64,000 nt of DNA from positions 76,112 to 140,111 of the forward strand of contig NZ_JBPPLZ010000008.1 of assembly GCF_051535235.1 (NCBI RefSeq). The letters run 5' to 3'. This stretch comes from Nitrobacter sp051535235. GTDB taxonomy: Bacteria; Pseudomonadota; Alphaproteobacteria; Rhizobiales; Xanthobacteraceae. A model generated the notes under the pieces. That model was not told where the DNA came from and did not search any database. It saw only the letters and a program-made list of their open reading frames with translations. Numbering within the stretch: position 1 is the first letter of the stretch; every line of letters starts with the position of its first letter. Made by a program: the position numbers and the translations under genes. Positions 32,605 through 40,528 of this stretch are shown here, one piece after another.

Positions 32605-32913
32605 CTAATAGTTCACAGAGACTACGGGCTCGGCCGCAACACAGCATGTGCACTGTTGCCATCCAACATAGTAGGTCGGCCCAGGGCTCCAGCCGCCTGC
32701 GAAGAACGGCACCGTCAATGGGGTCGCGCCACGCACGCCTTCGACGAATGCGCACGGACTGGCCAAGTGGCGCCGCCATCGGTGGAGGTGAAGATGATGA
32801 TATGAAGCAGACTGGGCGACCCGCGGCCAACTTCCGAGGTCTGCTGCCTGAACAGTAACTGTCGAAACGGCCACTGTAGCGATCGCTAGCAAGAGAGTTC
32901 GCAGTTGCCCCAC
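32605..32913 (-). CDS. Putative small exported protein
   Basis: 102 residues with a plausible signal peptide (LRTLLLAIATVAVSTVTVQAADL). The mature part is His/Trp-rich (YHHLHLHRWRRHLA) and ends in GPTYYVGWQQCTCCVAAEP. No family was recognised. The His-rich stretch is odd and might reflect a frameshifted ancestor, since the other frame here is also open. It is convergent with the secreted Cys-rich gene. Confidence 0.45.
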   Translation of the reverse strand: MGQLRTLLLAIATVAVSTVTVQAADLGSWPRVAQSASYHHLHLHRWRRHLASPCAFVEGVRGATPLTVPFFAGGWSPGPTYYVGWQQCTCCVAAEPVVSVNY

Positions 32914-33253
32914 CGATCCACCTCAATATTGCGAATCCGTTCGCCTATTCTGCACCATGTCCGGGTACGGCGAAAGCCCCTTGCCTGGAAGCGGGCCGAA
33001 AGACCGGCACCGACGAGGCGTGGCGTCGGATTGTCAAGAAGCTCGACGTTCCGGCGATGCGGTCCGTCGTCAATAAACGATGGCCCGTCAAAACGGCGAG
33101 ACGTCGCCGGCAGTTACGCCCGCCGCCGATCCCGTGACCGCCGGCTTTCGGGCTATGATGATGCCCTTGTCGCCGGCGCATGCGTGACGATTGGGTTCAT
33201 GATCGCATTGCGTTCGGTCAGATCGTGCGATAAGCGATTGAAACTATTGGTCC
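32914..33253. other. Intergenic region upstream of tRNA-Ser, no gene seen
   Basis: About 340 bases. A 35-codon frame at 33079 (MARQNGETSPAVTPAAD...) lacks a Shine-Dalgarno sequence and is not supported. The region presumably holds the tRNA promoter. Nothing else is recognisable. Confidence 0.5.
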
Positions 33254-33343
33254 GGAAGGGTGGCCGAGTGGTTTAAGGCACCGGTCTTGAAAACCGGCGT
33301 GCCTGCAAGGGTACCGTGGGTTCGAATCCCACCCCTTCCGCCA
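33254..33343 (+). tRNA. tRNA-Ser(UGA)
   Basis: A 90-base tRNA with acceptor GGAAGGG paired to CCCTTCC, discriminator G and encoded CCA. The anticodon loop is CTTGAAA with anticodon TGA, and the long variable arm is typical of serine tRNAs. The T-arm is GTGGG-TTCGAAT-CCCAC. Its 3' end is the integration site of the downstream element, and the gene stays intact because the element carries the same terminal bases. Confidence 0.97.
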
Positions 33344-33344
33344 G
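33330..33344 (+). other. attL (15-bp direct repeat in tRNA-Ser 3' end)
   Basis: CACCCCTTCCGCCAG, covering the end of the T-arm, the acceptor strand, CCA and one further base. It is identical to 50430-50444. Confidence 0.9.
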
Positions 33345-33458
33345 CGTCCCTTCCCAGCTAATCCCAGCCAATCCAAAAATACCTTGCAAAACGCTATGTT
33401 GTAGAGTGTTCTTTATCCCAATCCGCCCCAATCGTTCCCGCTAAATCCGCACAAAAGC

Positions 33459-33498
33459 GGGGTATCGAATGGGGTATCTGGGACGGGAATGGGGTATT
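33459..33498 (+). promoter_or_regulatory. Left cluster of GGGGTAT repeats, candidate integrase arm sites
   Basis: Three direct copies: GGGGTATC at 33459-33466, GGGGTATC at 33471-33478 and GGGGTATT at 33491-33498. They lie between attL and the integrase start; the last overlaps an alternative start. Matching copies occur near attR. The role as arm-type binding sites is inferred from their placement at both element ends. Confidence 0.5.
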
Positions 33499-33503
33499 TT
33501 CCG

Positions 33504-34739
33504 ATGCTGACGGATACCGCGATCAGGAAGGCCAAAGCGGGCGACAAGCCCTTCAAGATGGCCGACTCAGGCGGGCTGCATCTGTACATCTCGACCGCTG
33601 GCGGAAAGTTGTGGCGGTTCCGCTATCAGTATGCCGGCAAAGAGAAGCTGCTTAGCCTTGGCCCCTACCCCGATATTAGCCTTGCTGATGCCCGAGTCGC
33701 CCGTGATGCCGCCAAGGCCACCCTGCGAGACGGACGCGATCCCGGCGTCATCAAGAAACTGCAGAAGCTTGCCAACGTCACCAGCACCGCCAACACGTTC
33801 GAAGCGATCGCCCGCGAATGGTACGACCTGAATAAGGGCCAATGGGTCGACCGGCATGCCGACGACGTCATCACCAGCCTTGAGCGCGAAGTCTTCCCTG
33901 TGCTCGGCAACATCCCCGTTGCAGATATCAAAGCGCCCGAAGTCTTGGCTGTGCTGCGCGGTATCGAGGCGCGCGCCAAGGAAACGGCACGGCGAGTCCG
34001 GCAGCGCATGTCTGCGGTGTTCGTCTACGCGATCAGTTCAGGCCGCGCTGAGGCCGATCCAGCCGCGACCGTCCAGAAAGCAATGGCTCCGATGGTCAAG
34101 GGACGCCAGCCTGCCATTACCGATCTGGATGCGGCCCGCGAGATGCTGGCAAAAGCCGAGGCCGAGAAGGCGCATCCAGCTACAAAGCTAGCCTTACGAA
34201 TTATCGCCCTGACCGTCGTTCGGCCGGGCACGCTCATCACCACGCCATGGTCGGAGTGGACCGATATGGAGGATGGCGTCTGGCGCATCCCGGCGGCACG
34301 CATGAAGCTTCGGTTGCAGCACAAGGACGATGACGCTCGGGACCATTGGGTGCCGCTATCAAGGCAAGCCTTAGAGGCTGTCGAAGTATTGCGCACGGTT
34401 ACAGGGCGCGGCCCGATTGCACTTCCTAATACACGACACGCCCATAAGCCAATGTCGGAGAATGCCATCGGGTATCTGTTAAATCGCGCCGGGTATCACC
34501 ATCGTCATGTCCCGCATGGATGGCGGGCGACGTTTTCCAGCGTAATGAATGAGCGGTTTCCGGCCGATAAACCGATTATCGATCTAATGTTAGCCCACGT
34601 TCCGAAGGACAAGGTTGAAGGCGCCTATAACCGCGCCCGGCACCTGGAACGCCGCCGCGAGCTTGCGCAGGAATGGGCGGACTTGATCTTGAAGGATGCG
34701 CAGTCCGCTGCTGATTTGCTGGTCGGGCCGCGGAAGTAG
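33504..34739 (+). CDS. P4-type tyrosine integrase
   Basis: 411-residue site-specific recombinase. It has an N-terminal DUF4102 arm-binding domain (LTDTAIRKAKAGDKPFKMADSGGLHLYI), a core-binding SAM-like domain and a C-terminal catalytic domain with first Arg in VVRPGTL, the HxxR box in HGWRATF and the nucleophile Tyr in VEGAYNRARHLERR. The ATG at 33504 gives the usual family N-terminus; an ATG 15 bases upstream lies within a GGGGTATT repeat. It lies 160 bases from the tRNA-Ser attachment site, which it presumably recognises. Confidence 0.95.
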   Translation: MLTDTAIRKAKAGDKPFKMADSGGLHLYISTAGGKLWRFRYQYAGKEKLLSLGPYPDISLADARVARDAAKATLRDGRDPGVIKKLQKLANVTSTANTFEAIAREWYDLNKGQWVDRHADDVITSLEREVFPVLGNIPVADIKAPEVLAVLRGIEARAKETARRVRQRMSAVFVYAISSGRAEADPAATVQKAMAPMVKGRQPAITDLDAAREMLAKAEAEKAHPATKLALRIIALTVVRPGTLITTPWSEWTDMEDGVWRIPAARMKLRLQHKDDDARDHWVPLSRQALEAVEVLRTVTGRGPIALPNTRHAHKPMSENAIGYLLNRAGYHHRHVPHGWRATFSSVMNERFPADKPIIDLMLAHVPKDKVEGAYNRARHLERRRELAQEWADLILKDAQSAADLLVGPRK

Positions 34740-34769
34740 CCCGCCCCATCACTGAGGCGGGCCGCTGCG

Positions 34770-35240
34770 CTACACCAGCACCTCGCACCCACGCAGCACC
34801 TTCCCGCCCGTCCGCGACTGCGGCCGTTTCTTCCGAACCGCACCGATGCCTTGCTCCAGATCGACGCAACCGAGATGATTGCCCGGCCAGTGCGGGGAGG
34901 TTTGGTCGGTCTGCGAGGTCCAACCCAGCGATGCTTCACCGTCAACGTCGGGCTCCGAATCGTCCTCTGGCTCGCAGCCACAATGTTCGTCCTCAAGGTC
35001 ATGGCCGCCATTGGCGTTCATATGGAATCCGCGCCCTTCCTGCCGGTGCAGTTCTGGCGAGAATCCGGCGCTCCAACCGAGGCTTGGTTCGGAATCTGCG
35101 TCGGGTTCGGTAGGGTCGGGTTCGCGGTCAGGATCTGGATCAAGCGAATCGAGCAGGTCAATCAAGAGAGCTATCTGCGCCTCGACTACTTGGCGGGATA
35201 TTGGTTTTGGTGTGCTATTCTCGGCCTTAGCCTTTCGCAT
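34770..35240 (-). CDS. Conserved acidic hypothetical protein with two PSLGW-type repeats
   Basis: 156 residues, acidic and rich in Asp, Glu and Pro. Two short repeats stand out: EPSLGWSAG and EASLGWTSQ, each preceded by an acidic DPD/EPD run. The N-terminal helix (RQVVEAQIALLIDLLDSLDPD) is typical of a small family in rhizobial prophage-like islands whose function is unknown. A GGAGG Shine-Dalgarno sequence lies 5 bases from the ATG. It is convergent with the integrase and divergent from the RHH gene. Confidence 0.7.
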   Translation of the reverse strand: MRKAKAENSTPKPISRQVVEAQIALLIDLLDSLDPDPDREPDPTEPDADSEPSLGWSAGFSPELHRQEGRGFHMNANGGHDLEDEHCGCEPEDDSEPDVDGEASLGWTSQTDQTSPHWPGNHLGCVDLEQGIGAVRKKRPQSRTGGKVLRGCEVLV

Positions 35241-35303
35241 TGGTACCTCCGATGCGCTGGGTTAGGGCCGGTGCGAGAGTTGGCGCTTTCGCCCGGCCTG
35301 CTC

Positions 35304-35347
35304 TTGTGGTACCACAATGACATGAAGAAAACAAGTAGTGGTACCAC
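35304..35347 (+). promoter_or_regulatory. Paired palindromic operators at the RHH gene
   Basis: TTGTGGTACCACAA, a perfect 14-bp palindrome, lies at 35304-35317 just before the ATG at 35322. GTGGTACCAC recurs at 35338-35347 inside codons 6-9. The centres are 32 bases apart, close to three helical turns, so two dimers would bind the same face. This is the expected layout for autoregulation by a ribbon-helix-helix protein (inference). Confidence 0.6.
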
Positions 35348-35519
35348 AACGCCCAAATGGCGACGCTCGGCAGAGGCAGGCACGCAGGTGCAGGTGCGTC
35401 TACAGCCTGACGATCTCGCTGCAGTGGACGCATGGCGGGCAAAGCAGAACGGCGCTCCGACAAGGCCGGAAGCGATCAGGACGCTTGTACGAAAAGCGTT
35501 AGGCAGGAAGCCCAATTAG
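35322..35519 (+). CDS. Ribbon-helix-helix DNA-binding protein
   Basis: 65 residues. A basic N-terminus (MKKTSSGTTTPKWRRSAE) precedes an RHH/CopG-like core: beta strand TQVQVRLQPDDLAAVDAWRAKQNGAPTRPEAIRTLVRKAL. No Shine-Dalgarno sequence lies before the ATG; the leader is occupied by a palindrome. The frame is open upstream to 34851, but that part is antisense to the neighbouring gene. It likely binds the GTGGTACCAC palindromes and represses itself. No toxin gene of a standard kind follows it. Confidence 0.8.
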   Translation: MKKTSSGTTTPKWRRSAEAGTQVQVRLQPDDLAAVDAWRAKQNGAPTRPEAIRTLVRKALGRKPN

Positions 35520-35648
35520 CGCATTCCCACCGCAACGTTGCAAAACAAGCACACCCGCGCAAATTGCAAGCCGACGATGTTATATCGCGCTTGGATCGAT
35601 CCTGAATCGTGTGTTTATTGGGGCAGGTTTTTAACTGGGGGATTCTTA

Positions 35649-36359
35649 ATGAAAAAGCTGCTGCTTGCATCTGTTGCACTCATTTCGTTCGCTGGTGTTG
35701 CGAATGCTGCCGACCTCGCACCGCGCACGTACACCAAGGCCCCACCCCCAATCATTGAGCCAGGCATTAACTGGTCTGGTTTCTACATCGGCGCCATGGG
35801 CGGCTATGGCTGGTCCGACAGACTCCGAGGCGAAATTCCAGCACTTGGACTCGCCGGGTCAATTTCAAGCGACGAGCTGAACGGCGGTTTTGGCGGCGGC
35901 ACCATTGGTTACAACTGGCAGGCACCAGGAAGCCTGTTTGTGTGGGGTCTTGAGGTCGATGCCGCGGCAGCGGACATCTCGCGCTCTGAAACTTTCCCGG
36001 CTATAGGCGTCACGCTGAGCGATAGGATAGACGCATTCGGGAGTGTAACGGGTCGCATTGGCTACTCAGTGAATGCCGCACTCTTCTATGCGAAGGGCGG
36101 CTACGCGTGGGCAAATAATAAGGTGACCGCATCAATAGTCGGCATTGGCAGTGCCTCTGAGAGCCACGTTCATTCCGGCTGGACTGTAGGTGGTGGTTTG
36201 GAATACATGTTCGCCAGGAACTGGTCGGGCAAGGTGGAGTACATGTATGCCGACTACGGCAACGAAACCTACGCCGATAGCGCCGCTCTGCCTGGCGGTT
36301 TTCGTATCGGTGCGACCACGAATACCATCAAGGCTGGCATCAACTACCACTTCAATTGA
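35649..36359 (+). CDS. Outer membrane beta-barrel protein (Omp25/Omp31 family)
   Basis: 236 residues. It has a signal peptide (MKKLLLASVALISFAGVANA-ADL), a short periplasmic linker (RTYTKAPPPIIEP) and an eight-stranded barrel with alternating aromatic and Gly-rich strands (NWSGFYIGAMGGYGW, FGGGTIGYNWQ, WTVGGGLEYMF and WSGKVEYMYADYG), ending in NYHF and a terminal N. It resembles rhizobial outer membrane immunogenic porin-like proteins. It is unusual cargo for a phage-like element and could alter the cell surface. A strong terminator follows. Confidence 0.88.
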   Translation: MKKLLLASVALISFAGVANAADLAPRTYTKAPPPIIEPGINWSGFYIGAMGGYGWSDRLRGEIPALGLAGSISSDELNGGFGGGTIGYNWQAPGSLFVWGLEVDAAAADISRSETFPAIGVTLSDRIDAFGSVTGRIGYSVNAALFYAKGGYAWANNKVTASIVGIGSASESHVHSGWTVGGGLEYMFARNWSGKVEYMYADYGNETYADSAALPGGFRIGATTNTIKAGINYHFN

Positions 36360-36385
36360 GTTCTAATATAAAATCTCCAAGGAAA

Positions 36386-36414
36386 ACTGGCCAGTCTTCG
36401 GACTGGCCTTTTTT
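36386..36414 (+). terminator. Rho-independent terminator after the barrel gene
   Basis: Stem GGCCAGTC (36389-36396), TTCG tetraloop and GACTGGCC (36401-36408), followed by six T. A textbook intrinsic terminator. Confidence 0.92.
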
Positions 36415-36662
36415 GTAAGGCGTGCTGCCTTGGAAGGTCGGGAGCCTCAAGCCACGGCAACACGCCGCTGGCGACCTGGCGATGGCTAGTCAGCACGCGG
36501 CCTATGTTTTTATCGCTCGCGGGAGCTACCGCGCCGTCTATGGCGATACCCCGCCACCGATCGGGCAACCCGGATGGAAAGAAAGGGCCACAAGTGGCAA
36601 ACGAAACGGAAGCTGGCGCGAATCGCTGACTATCTCCCCGCTGGGCGTGGGCCAAAAACCGA

Positions 36663-36863
36663 TTATTTCGGCGGCTGCAGTCCTGTAGAATTGGCCCAAT
36701 TGTCTATCTTTTGGGCCGCTTCGGCGCGCTCCGCCTTTTTTAGCATTTCGTCGCGCTCGGGACCGGGAGGGATAAGGGTGGCTCGTTCCCGCATGGCCTG
36801 GATGAATGCAGAGAGCCGTTCCGTAAGGGGGGCAGATTGTTTGAAGCGACTGCGACGCGACAT
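36663..36863 (-). CDS. Small conserved hypothetical protein
   Basis: 66 residues, mainly helical (RLSAFIQAMRERATLIPPGPERDEMLKKAERAEAAQKIDNW) ending in STGLQPPK. This pattern is a small family common in rhizobia, with basic N-terminus and GLQPPK tail; function unknown. AGGAGG lies 7 bases upstream of the ATG, strong support for translation. Confidence 0.78.
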   Translation of the reverse strand: MSRRSRFKQSAPLTERLSAFIQAMRERATLIPPGPERDEMLKKAERAEAAQKIDNWANSTGLQPPK

Positions 36864-37028
36864 GACGCAACCTCCTGCAACGGATACTAACCGTGTGACT
36901 CAGTTCCGATTTTAATAATAGGCGCTCGCCTCGGTCTCAGTTCCAAAGTGAACAGAAATTCGGTCACATCACGTAATGGCACCACACCAAGGACTCGACT
37001 CCAAGTTCTCTTTTTGTTCTAATACGGC

Positions 37029-37394
37029 ATGACTTCGGACAGACCCGCGTCTTGGCGCATGCCTTCGCCCAAACAATTCGAAAAGGTGGCGCTCGAGCAA
37101 CACGCCTCCGCTCCATCTGAGGATGACGGCTGGTGGGACTCGGTTCTCAACGATCCCCGCGCGGCGGGCACCCCTCGCCTGCAAATCCAGCAACTTCGCC
37201 TGAACGAAATCCCACGTGAGATTTTGCGCGTTGATTGCATGCGCTGCGGACGAGCCGTTGAGATCCGACACGCCGATGCGGTGCGGCTGTATGGTCCACA
37301 TGCGGTTTGGAAAGACGTCGCGCAACGGTTGCTAGACGATGGCTGTCAGCAGCGCACTGGACGGTATGAGAGCGATGGTTGTTGGCCGGGGTAG
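37029..37394 (+). CDS. Conserved hypothetical protein with Cys pair
   Basis: About 121 residues. The C-terminal half (ILRVDCMRCGRAVEIRHADAVRLYGPHAVWKDVAQRLLDDGCQ) resembles a small zinc-ribbon-like family frequent in rhizobial genomes. Cys residues in DCMRCG and DDGCQQRTG...DGCWP could form a metal site. The start is uncertain, because no Shine-Dalgarno sequence is evident; the ATG at 37059 is an alternative. Function unknown. Confidence 0.65.
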   Translation: MTSDRPASWRMPSPKQFEKVALEQHASAPSEDDGWWDSVLNDPRAAGTPRLQIQQLRLNEIPREILRVDCMRCGRAVEIRHADAVRLYGPHAVWKDVAQRLLDDGCQQRTGRYESDGCWPG

Positions 37395-37401
37395 AAGTGT
37401 T

Positions 37402-37426
37402 GGTGGTGGGTTGCTTCCCCACCACC
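37402..37426. terminator. Hairpin between convergent genes
   Basis: GGTGGTGGG (37402-37410) and CCCACCACC (37418-37426) form a nine-pair stem without a T-tract. It sits between the convergent Cys-pair gene and the ImmA gene, so it may end or stabilise transcripts. Confidence 0.5.
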
Positions 37427-37443
37427 GCACATGAGGTGACTAC

Positions 37444-37956
37444 TTATCCCAGCCTCAACTCTCGCATTCTGATCCGCGCTACGTCCGGCGACACATCGAA
37501 TGTCTGAGCCATTTGCGCAAAGCTTTTGACTTTGGCTCGAAACTTTTCTCGCACGAGCGGCGCGGGCATGAGAATGGTGGCTGCGTAGCTGTTCGCTTGT
37601 CGTTCAATCACGTCTCCACGTGAACTGCGATACATAGCGTCATCGACAATACCATCGCCAATCAGGCTTCTATGAAGAACATAGTGAGCTAATTCATGCG
37701 CAATCGTGAAGCGCTGGCGCGTGCGGGGATGGCTGCCGTTTATAGTGATTTTAAACCGGTCACTAAAGCGACCCGCACGTTCAATCTTGCCGGAGATATC
37801 ATCCGGCAAGCGATCGTCGAATGAAATACTGATGCCCAACGCACCAGCGATCGCCTCAACGTCGATCGGCGCTGTTCGTTGATAGGAACTAATTACTTCA
37901 GCTGCCGTCGGGCGCGCCGTTGAGCCGGCTTCCAATAGCTGCGTTCGCATATTCAT
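37444..37956 (-). CDS. ImmA/IrrE-family metallopeptidase
   Basis: About 170 residues. It has the zinc motif HELAH in FTIAHELAHYVLH, and the second conserved segment ERQANSYAATILMP supplies the third ligand. ImmA proteases cleave phage repressors, and relatives are used in stress and defence circuits. The ATG at 37956 gives a 59-base overlap with the membrane protein gene upstream; a longer start at 38013 is possible. There is no attached or adjacent XRE repressor, which is unusual for this family. Confidence 0.85.
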   Translation of the reverse strand: MNMRTQLLEAGSTARPTAAEVISSYQRTAPIDVEAIAGALGISISFDDRLPDDISGKIERAGRFSDRFKITINGSHPRTRQRFTIAHELAHYVLHRSLIGDGIVDDAMYRSSRGDVIERQANSYAATILMPAPLVREKFRAKVKSFAQMAQTFDVSPDVARIRMRELRLG

Positions 37957-38311
37957 CACCACTGCCTTGCCCAACCTCCTGATCTTGAAGGGTTCGGACG
38001 GTACGCCCCGCAATCTCCTCTGCCGTTTCCTTCGCTACTTGGCTGGCCGTTTCTCTCGCCACCTCGCGCAGTGACTTGTACCCCCATAGCGCTAGAACAG
38101 CCAAAAAGATCGTCAAAACCGCAATCATGACGGCCAAAGCAGCCAAGACGATTGTAATCAGTTCGGCCGACGTATACTTCGCGCCGGTCTCAAAGCCACG
38201 AGAGACTATATAAGCACATAGCGCCCAAGCCGCCACAACATTGGCGGCAATAAAGATGCGCCCAAACCAACCCATTCTCTCTTTCTCATGCGAATCGTCT
38301 AACGGTAGCAT
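37898..38311 (-). CDS. Two-helix membrane protein with amphipathic tail
   Basis: About 137 residues. Two membrane helices are visible (IFIAANVVAAWALCAYIVS and LITIVLAALAVMIAVLTIFL), followed by an Ala/Glu-rich amphipathic helix (REVARETASQVAKETAEEIAG). No named family was recognised. It overlaps the ImmA gene by 59 bases, so the two are coexpressed. The layout of a small membrane effector beside a protease suggests a defence or regulatory cargo pair (inference). Confidence 0.65.
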   Translation of the reverse strand: MLPLDDSHEKERMGWFGRIFIAANVVAAWALCAYIVSRGFETGAKYTSAELITIVLAALAVMIAVLTIFLAVLALWGYKSLREVARETASQVAKETAEEIAGRTVRTLQDQEVGQGSGDEYANAAIGSRLNGAPDGS

Positions 38312-38439
38312 GACGGAGTCGAGAGTTTGGTTAATCTTTTGACGGCACCACCGCTCCCGCCACACCCGCTGCCCCGGCCGCTGGCCGTCACAGTGTCACG
38401 CTGCCCTCTTCCGCGCCTTCCGCCCCGCAATTTGCCGCT

Positions 38440-39195
38440 TCATCCATGACACCGCTTCTCGCGCGGCGCGCGCCAAGCGGTCCAATCAATCGGCCGCGGC
38501 ACGATCCGCTCGCCAACCTTATCCTCCGCCCAGGTATGTACAACGCGCTGAGTGACGCCATTGCGGTCAACGGTGGTCAATGCAGCCTGGCCACCGACGT
38601 AACATCTTCCGTCTTCCATGCGCTTGCGGCGCTGGATTTCCAGCATGTGTAATAGGTCGATTTCCGCATCTCGTTTATCGCGGTCGACACCGATCGGCCA
38701 TCCGGCAGCAATTAGTTCGCCGACCTGTGGCATTGGGTTGGCGATGATCGGCAATTCGATCAGATCATGAGCGACGCTATCCGGATCGGTGTGCGGGTTG
38801 TTGCGCTCAAGAAATTTCGCCTTCTCGCCGCCGTTGGAAAGCTCAATAGCGAAACATGCCGGCCTATCTTCGCGCTCCAGCCAACCGACTAAAATGACCG
38901 TCGCATATTCGCTCGAACTATTACGCTCATTTTTCACGTACCAATCGAAGGCACCGCGAAACCACTCACGGTCCTTAGCAACTACCTCATCGAATGAAGT
39001 ACAATCTAGCTCCAGCATTTCAGCGAGCAAGTAAGGAAAGGATGCCGGTCCCGTTGCTGTGATCGCGGCACGCATGCCTTTCAATGGAATACATTTCTGC
39101 ATGTTGGTTTGCAGCACCTCGCCATCAGCATAGAGCAGCCCATCGGTCATCAGGTGCACAGCGTCGCTCTGAACTAAAACATTCACCGCACTCAC
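38440..39195 (-). CDS. Phage-type Ntn-hydrolase-like protein
   Basis: 251 residues. The N-terminal pattern VNVLVQSDAVHLMTDGLLYADGEVLQTNMQKCIPL followed by MRAAITATGPASFPYLL resembles proteasome-like Ntn-hydrolase folds seen in small phage-associated proteins; activity is not established. It starts with GTG at 39195, sharing a base with the stop of the tape-measure-like gene, so the two are coupled. It may be a tail-associated protein. Confidence 0.6.
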   Translation of the reverse strand: MSAVNVLVQSDAVHLMTDGLLYADGEVLQTNMQKCIPLKGMRAAITATGPASFPYLLAEMLELDCTSFDEVVAKDREWFRGAFDWYVKNERNSSSEYATVILVGWLEREDRPACFAIELSNGGEKAKFLERNNPHTDPDSVAHDLIELPIIANPMPQVGELIAAGWPIGVDRDKRDAEIDLLHMLEIQRRKRMEDGRCYVGGQAALTTVDRNGVTQRVVHTWAEDKVGERIVPRPIDWTAWRAPREKRCHG

Positions 39196-40481
39196 TACAT
39201 AGCCTCCATCATTGATAGCGCTCGCACACCACGACCAATCGTCGGCGTGCCTGCTTTTAGTTGAGCGTTGCGTTTGGATACCGAATTTATCGATGACAGG
39301 AACCGCTTCGCGGACGACTCGGCGGCTTTCCCCTGATCCTCGATCGATTTCTTCAGCTCGTTAGCCGATAAAATAGCAAGCTGATTGGCCCGTCCGGCAG
39401 CGGCGTCAAATCTATCCTGCTGCGTCTTCGCCTTCGCCATGGCGTCATTATAGTTTTTAAGAATCTTCTCGCGGTCAGAAAGATTGGGAGAGACCGTGGA
39501 ATTCAGCGCGCCCAACGCCTTTTGAAAATCCTTCGCACCTTGAATTGCGTCAAGTTGCGCAAAATTTAGTTTTTGTACCGCCTTGGCCGCGCGATCGATC
39601 TCTAATGCGACACCGGACGCTCTCTCGGTCATATTCAGCATGTTCGACGCCATGTCTTTTAGACCTTTGTCGGCGTCGCTACTGATGATATTGGCTAGAG
39701 CAACTCTCAGCGATTGAATATCAGGCTTGCCACTGGCCACGCTTCTTGCGAACGTATCTACTGCAGACGAGATAGAGCCGAACGACTTGCCGAACTGGTC
39801 TGCGGTTTGACCAGCCTGCATCGCAAGATTGCGCTGCCACTCAACACTTGACTGCAGCGAGAATGATAGGCTCTTGGAAAGCGAATTTAGTTCCTTTTGC
39901 AGGTCAGTGGTCTTGAAGCCGGCCAAAACCTGGAGGACAGCCACAGCCTCATGCACCGCGGTGTCGACGCCCTTCCCGGCCTCACCATAGGCATCTTTGA
40001 GCGCCTTAATGGCCTCGGCGTGCGCTTTCAGTTTGTCATCAAGATCGTCGACAGCACCTATGGCCTTCGCGCCATACTGGATGGCAGCGCCACCAAGTGC
40101 GATAATGCCAATCGTCGCCAGCGATGTGGGCGTTAGCAGGGACTTGAATGCGCTGCCCAACAAGGCAACAGCCCCGGCCGCCCCGTGCTGCCCAATCACC
40201 TGATTGATCTGCGTGCCCTGCTGCAGTGCGACAGTAAATGGAGATTGCCCACCCTGTAACTGGACGGCAATGTCCTGAAACTGCGCAGCAAGGTTCGCGG
40301 TCTCAAACCGAGTTTTACCGATCGACTTGGTAACATCGTCGATTTTTGCAGGCGTCTTGGTGAACGCCTGCGCCGCACTGTTGTCGACGTCGCCAATTTG
40401 CTTTACCAGCTTGTCAAGCTGGCGCTGCATGGCGCGCGTGTCAGCCGAAATCGATAATACTAGTTGTTCGTTGTCGGCCAT
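39195..40481 (-). CDS. Tape-measure-like tail protein (short)
   Basis: 428 residues. The N-terminus (LVLSISADTRAMQRQLDKLVKQIGDVD) and FETANLAAQFQDIAVQLQGGQSPFTVALQQGTQINQVIGQHG match prophage tail-length tape measure proteins, with a hydrophobic segment near LATIGIIALGGAAI and long helices after it. Complete siphophage tape measures are usually much longer, so this is a shortened or special form. GAGGAGG lies upstream of the ATG. There is no tail tube or chaperone gene next to it. Confidence 0.75.
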   Translation of the reverse strand: MADNEQLVLSISADTRAMQRQLDKLVKQIGDVDNSAAQAFTKTPAKIDDVTKSIGKTRFETANLAAQFQDIAVQLQGGQSPFTVALQQGTQINQVIGQHGAAGAVALLGSAFKSLLTPTSLATIGIIALGGAAIQYGAKAIGAVDDLDDKLKAHAEAIKALKDAYGEAGKGVDTAVHEAVAVLQVLAGFKTTDLQKELNSLSKSLSFSLQSSVEWQRNLAMQAGQTADQFGKSFGSISSAVDTFARSVASGKPDIQSLRVALANIISSDADKGLKDMASNMLNMTERASGVALEIDRAAKAVQKLNFAQLDAIQGAKDFQKALGALNSTVSPNLSDREKILKNYNDAMAKAKTQQDRFDAAAGRANQLAILSANELKKSIEDQGKAAESSAKRFLSSINSVSKRNAQLKAGTPTIGRGVRALSMMEAM

Positions 40482-40528
40482 TTATGCGTCGCCTCCTCTG
40501 GATGCCGCGTCTATCTCCTCCGCGCTCA

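Noticed and set aside
33079..33186. 35-codon frame upstream of tRNA-Ser
   Set aside because: No Shine-Dalgarno sequence and no recognisable features.
35242..35247. A third GGTACC near the start of the acidic PSLGW-repeat gene, as a further RHH operator
   Set aside because: Only six bases match and they form part of the Shine-Dalgarno region (GGAGGTACC), so coincidence is likely.
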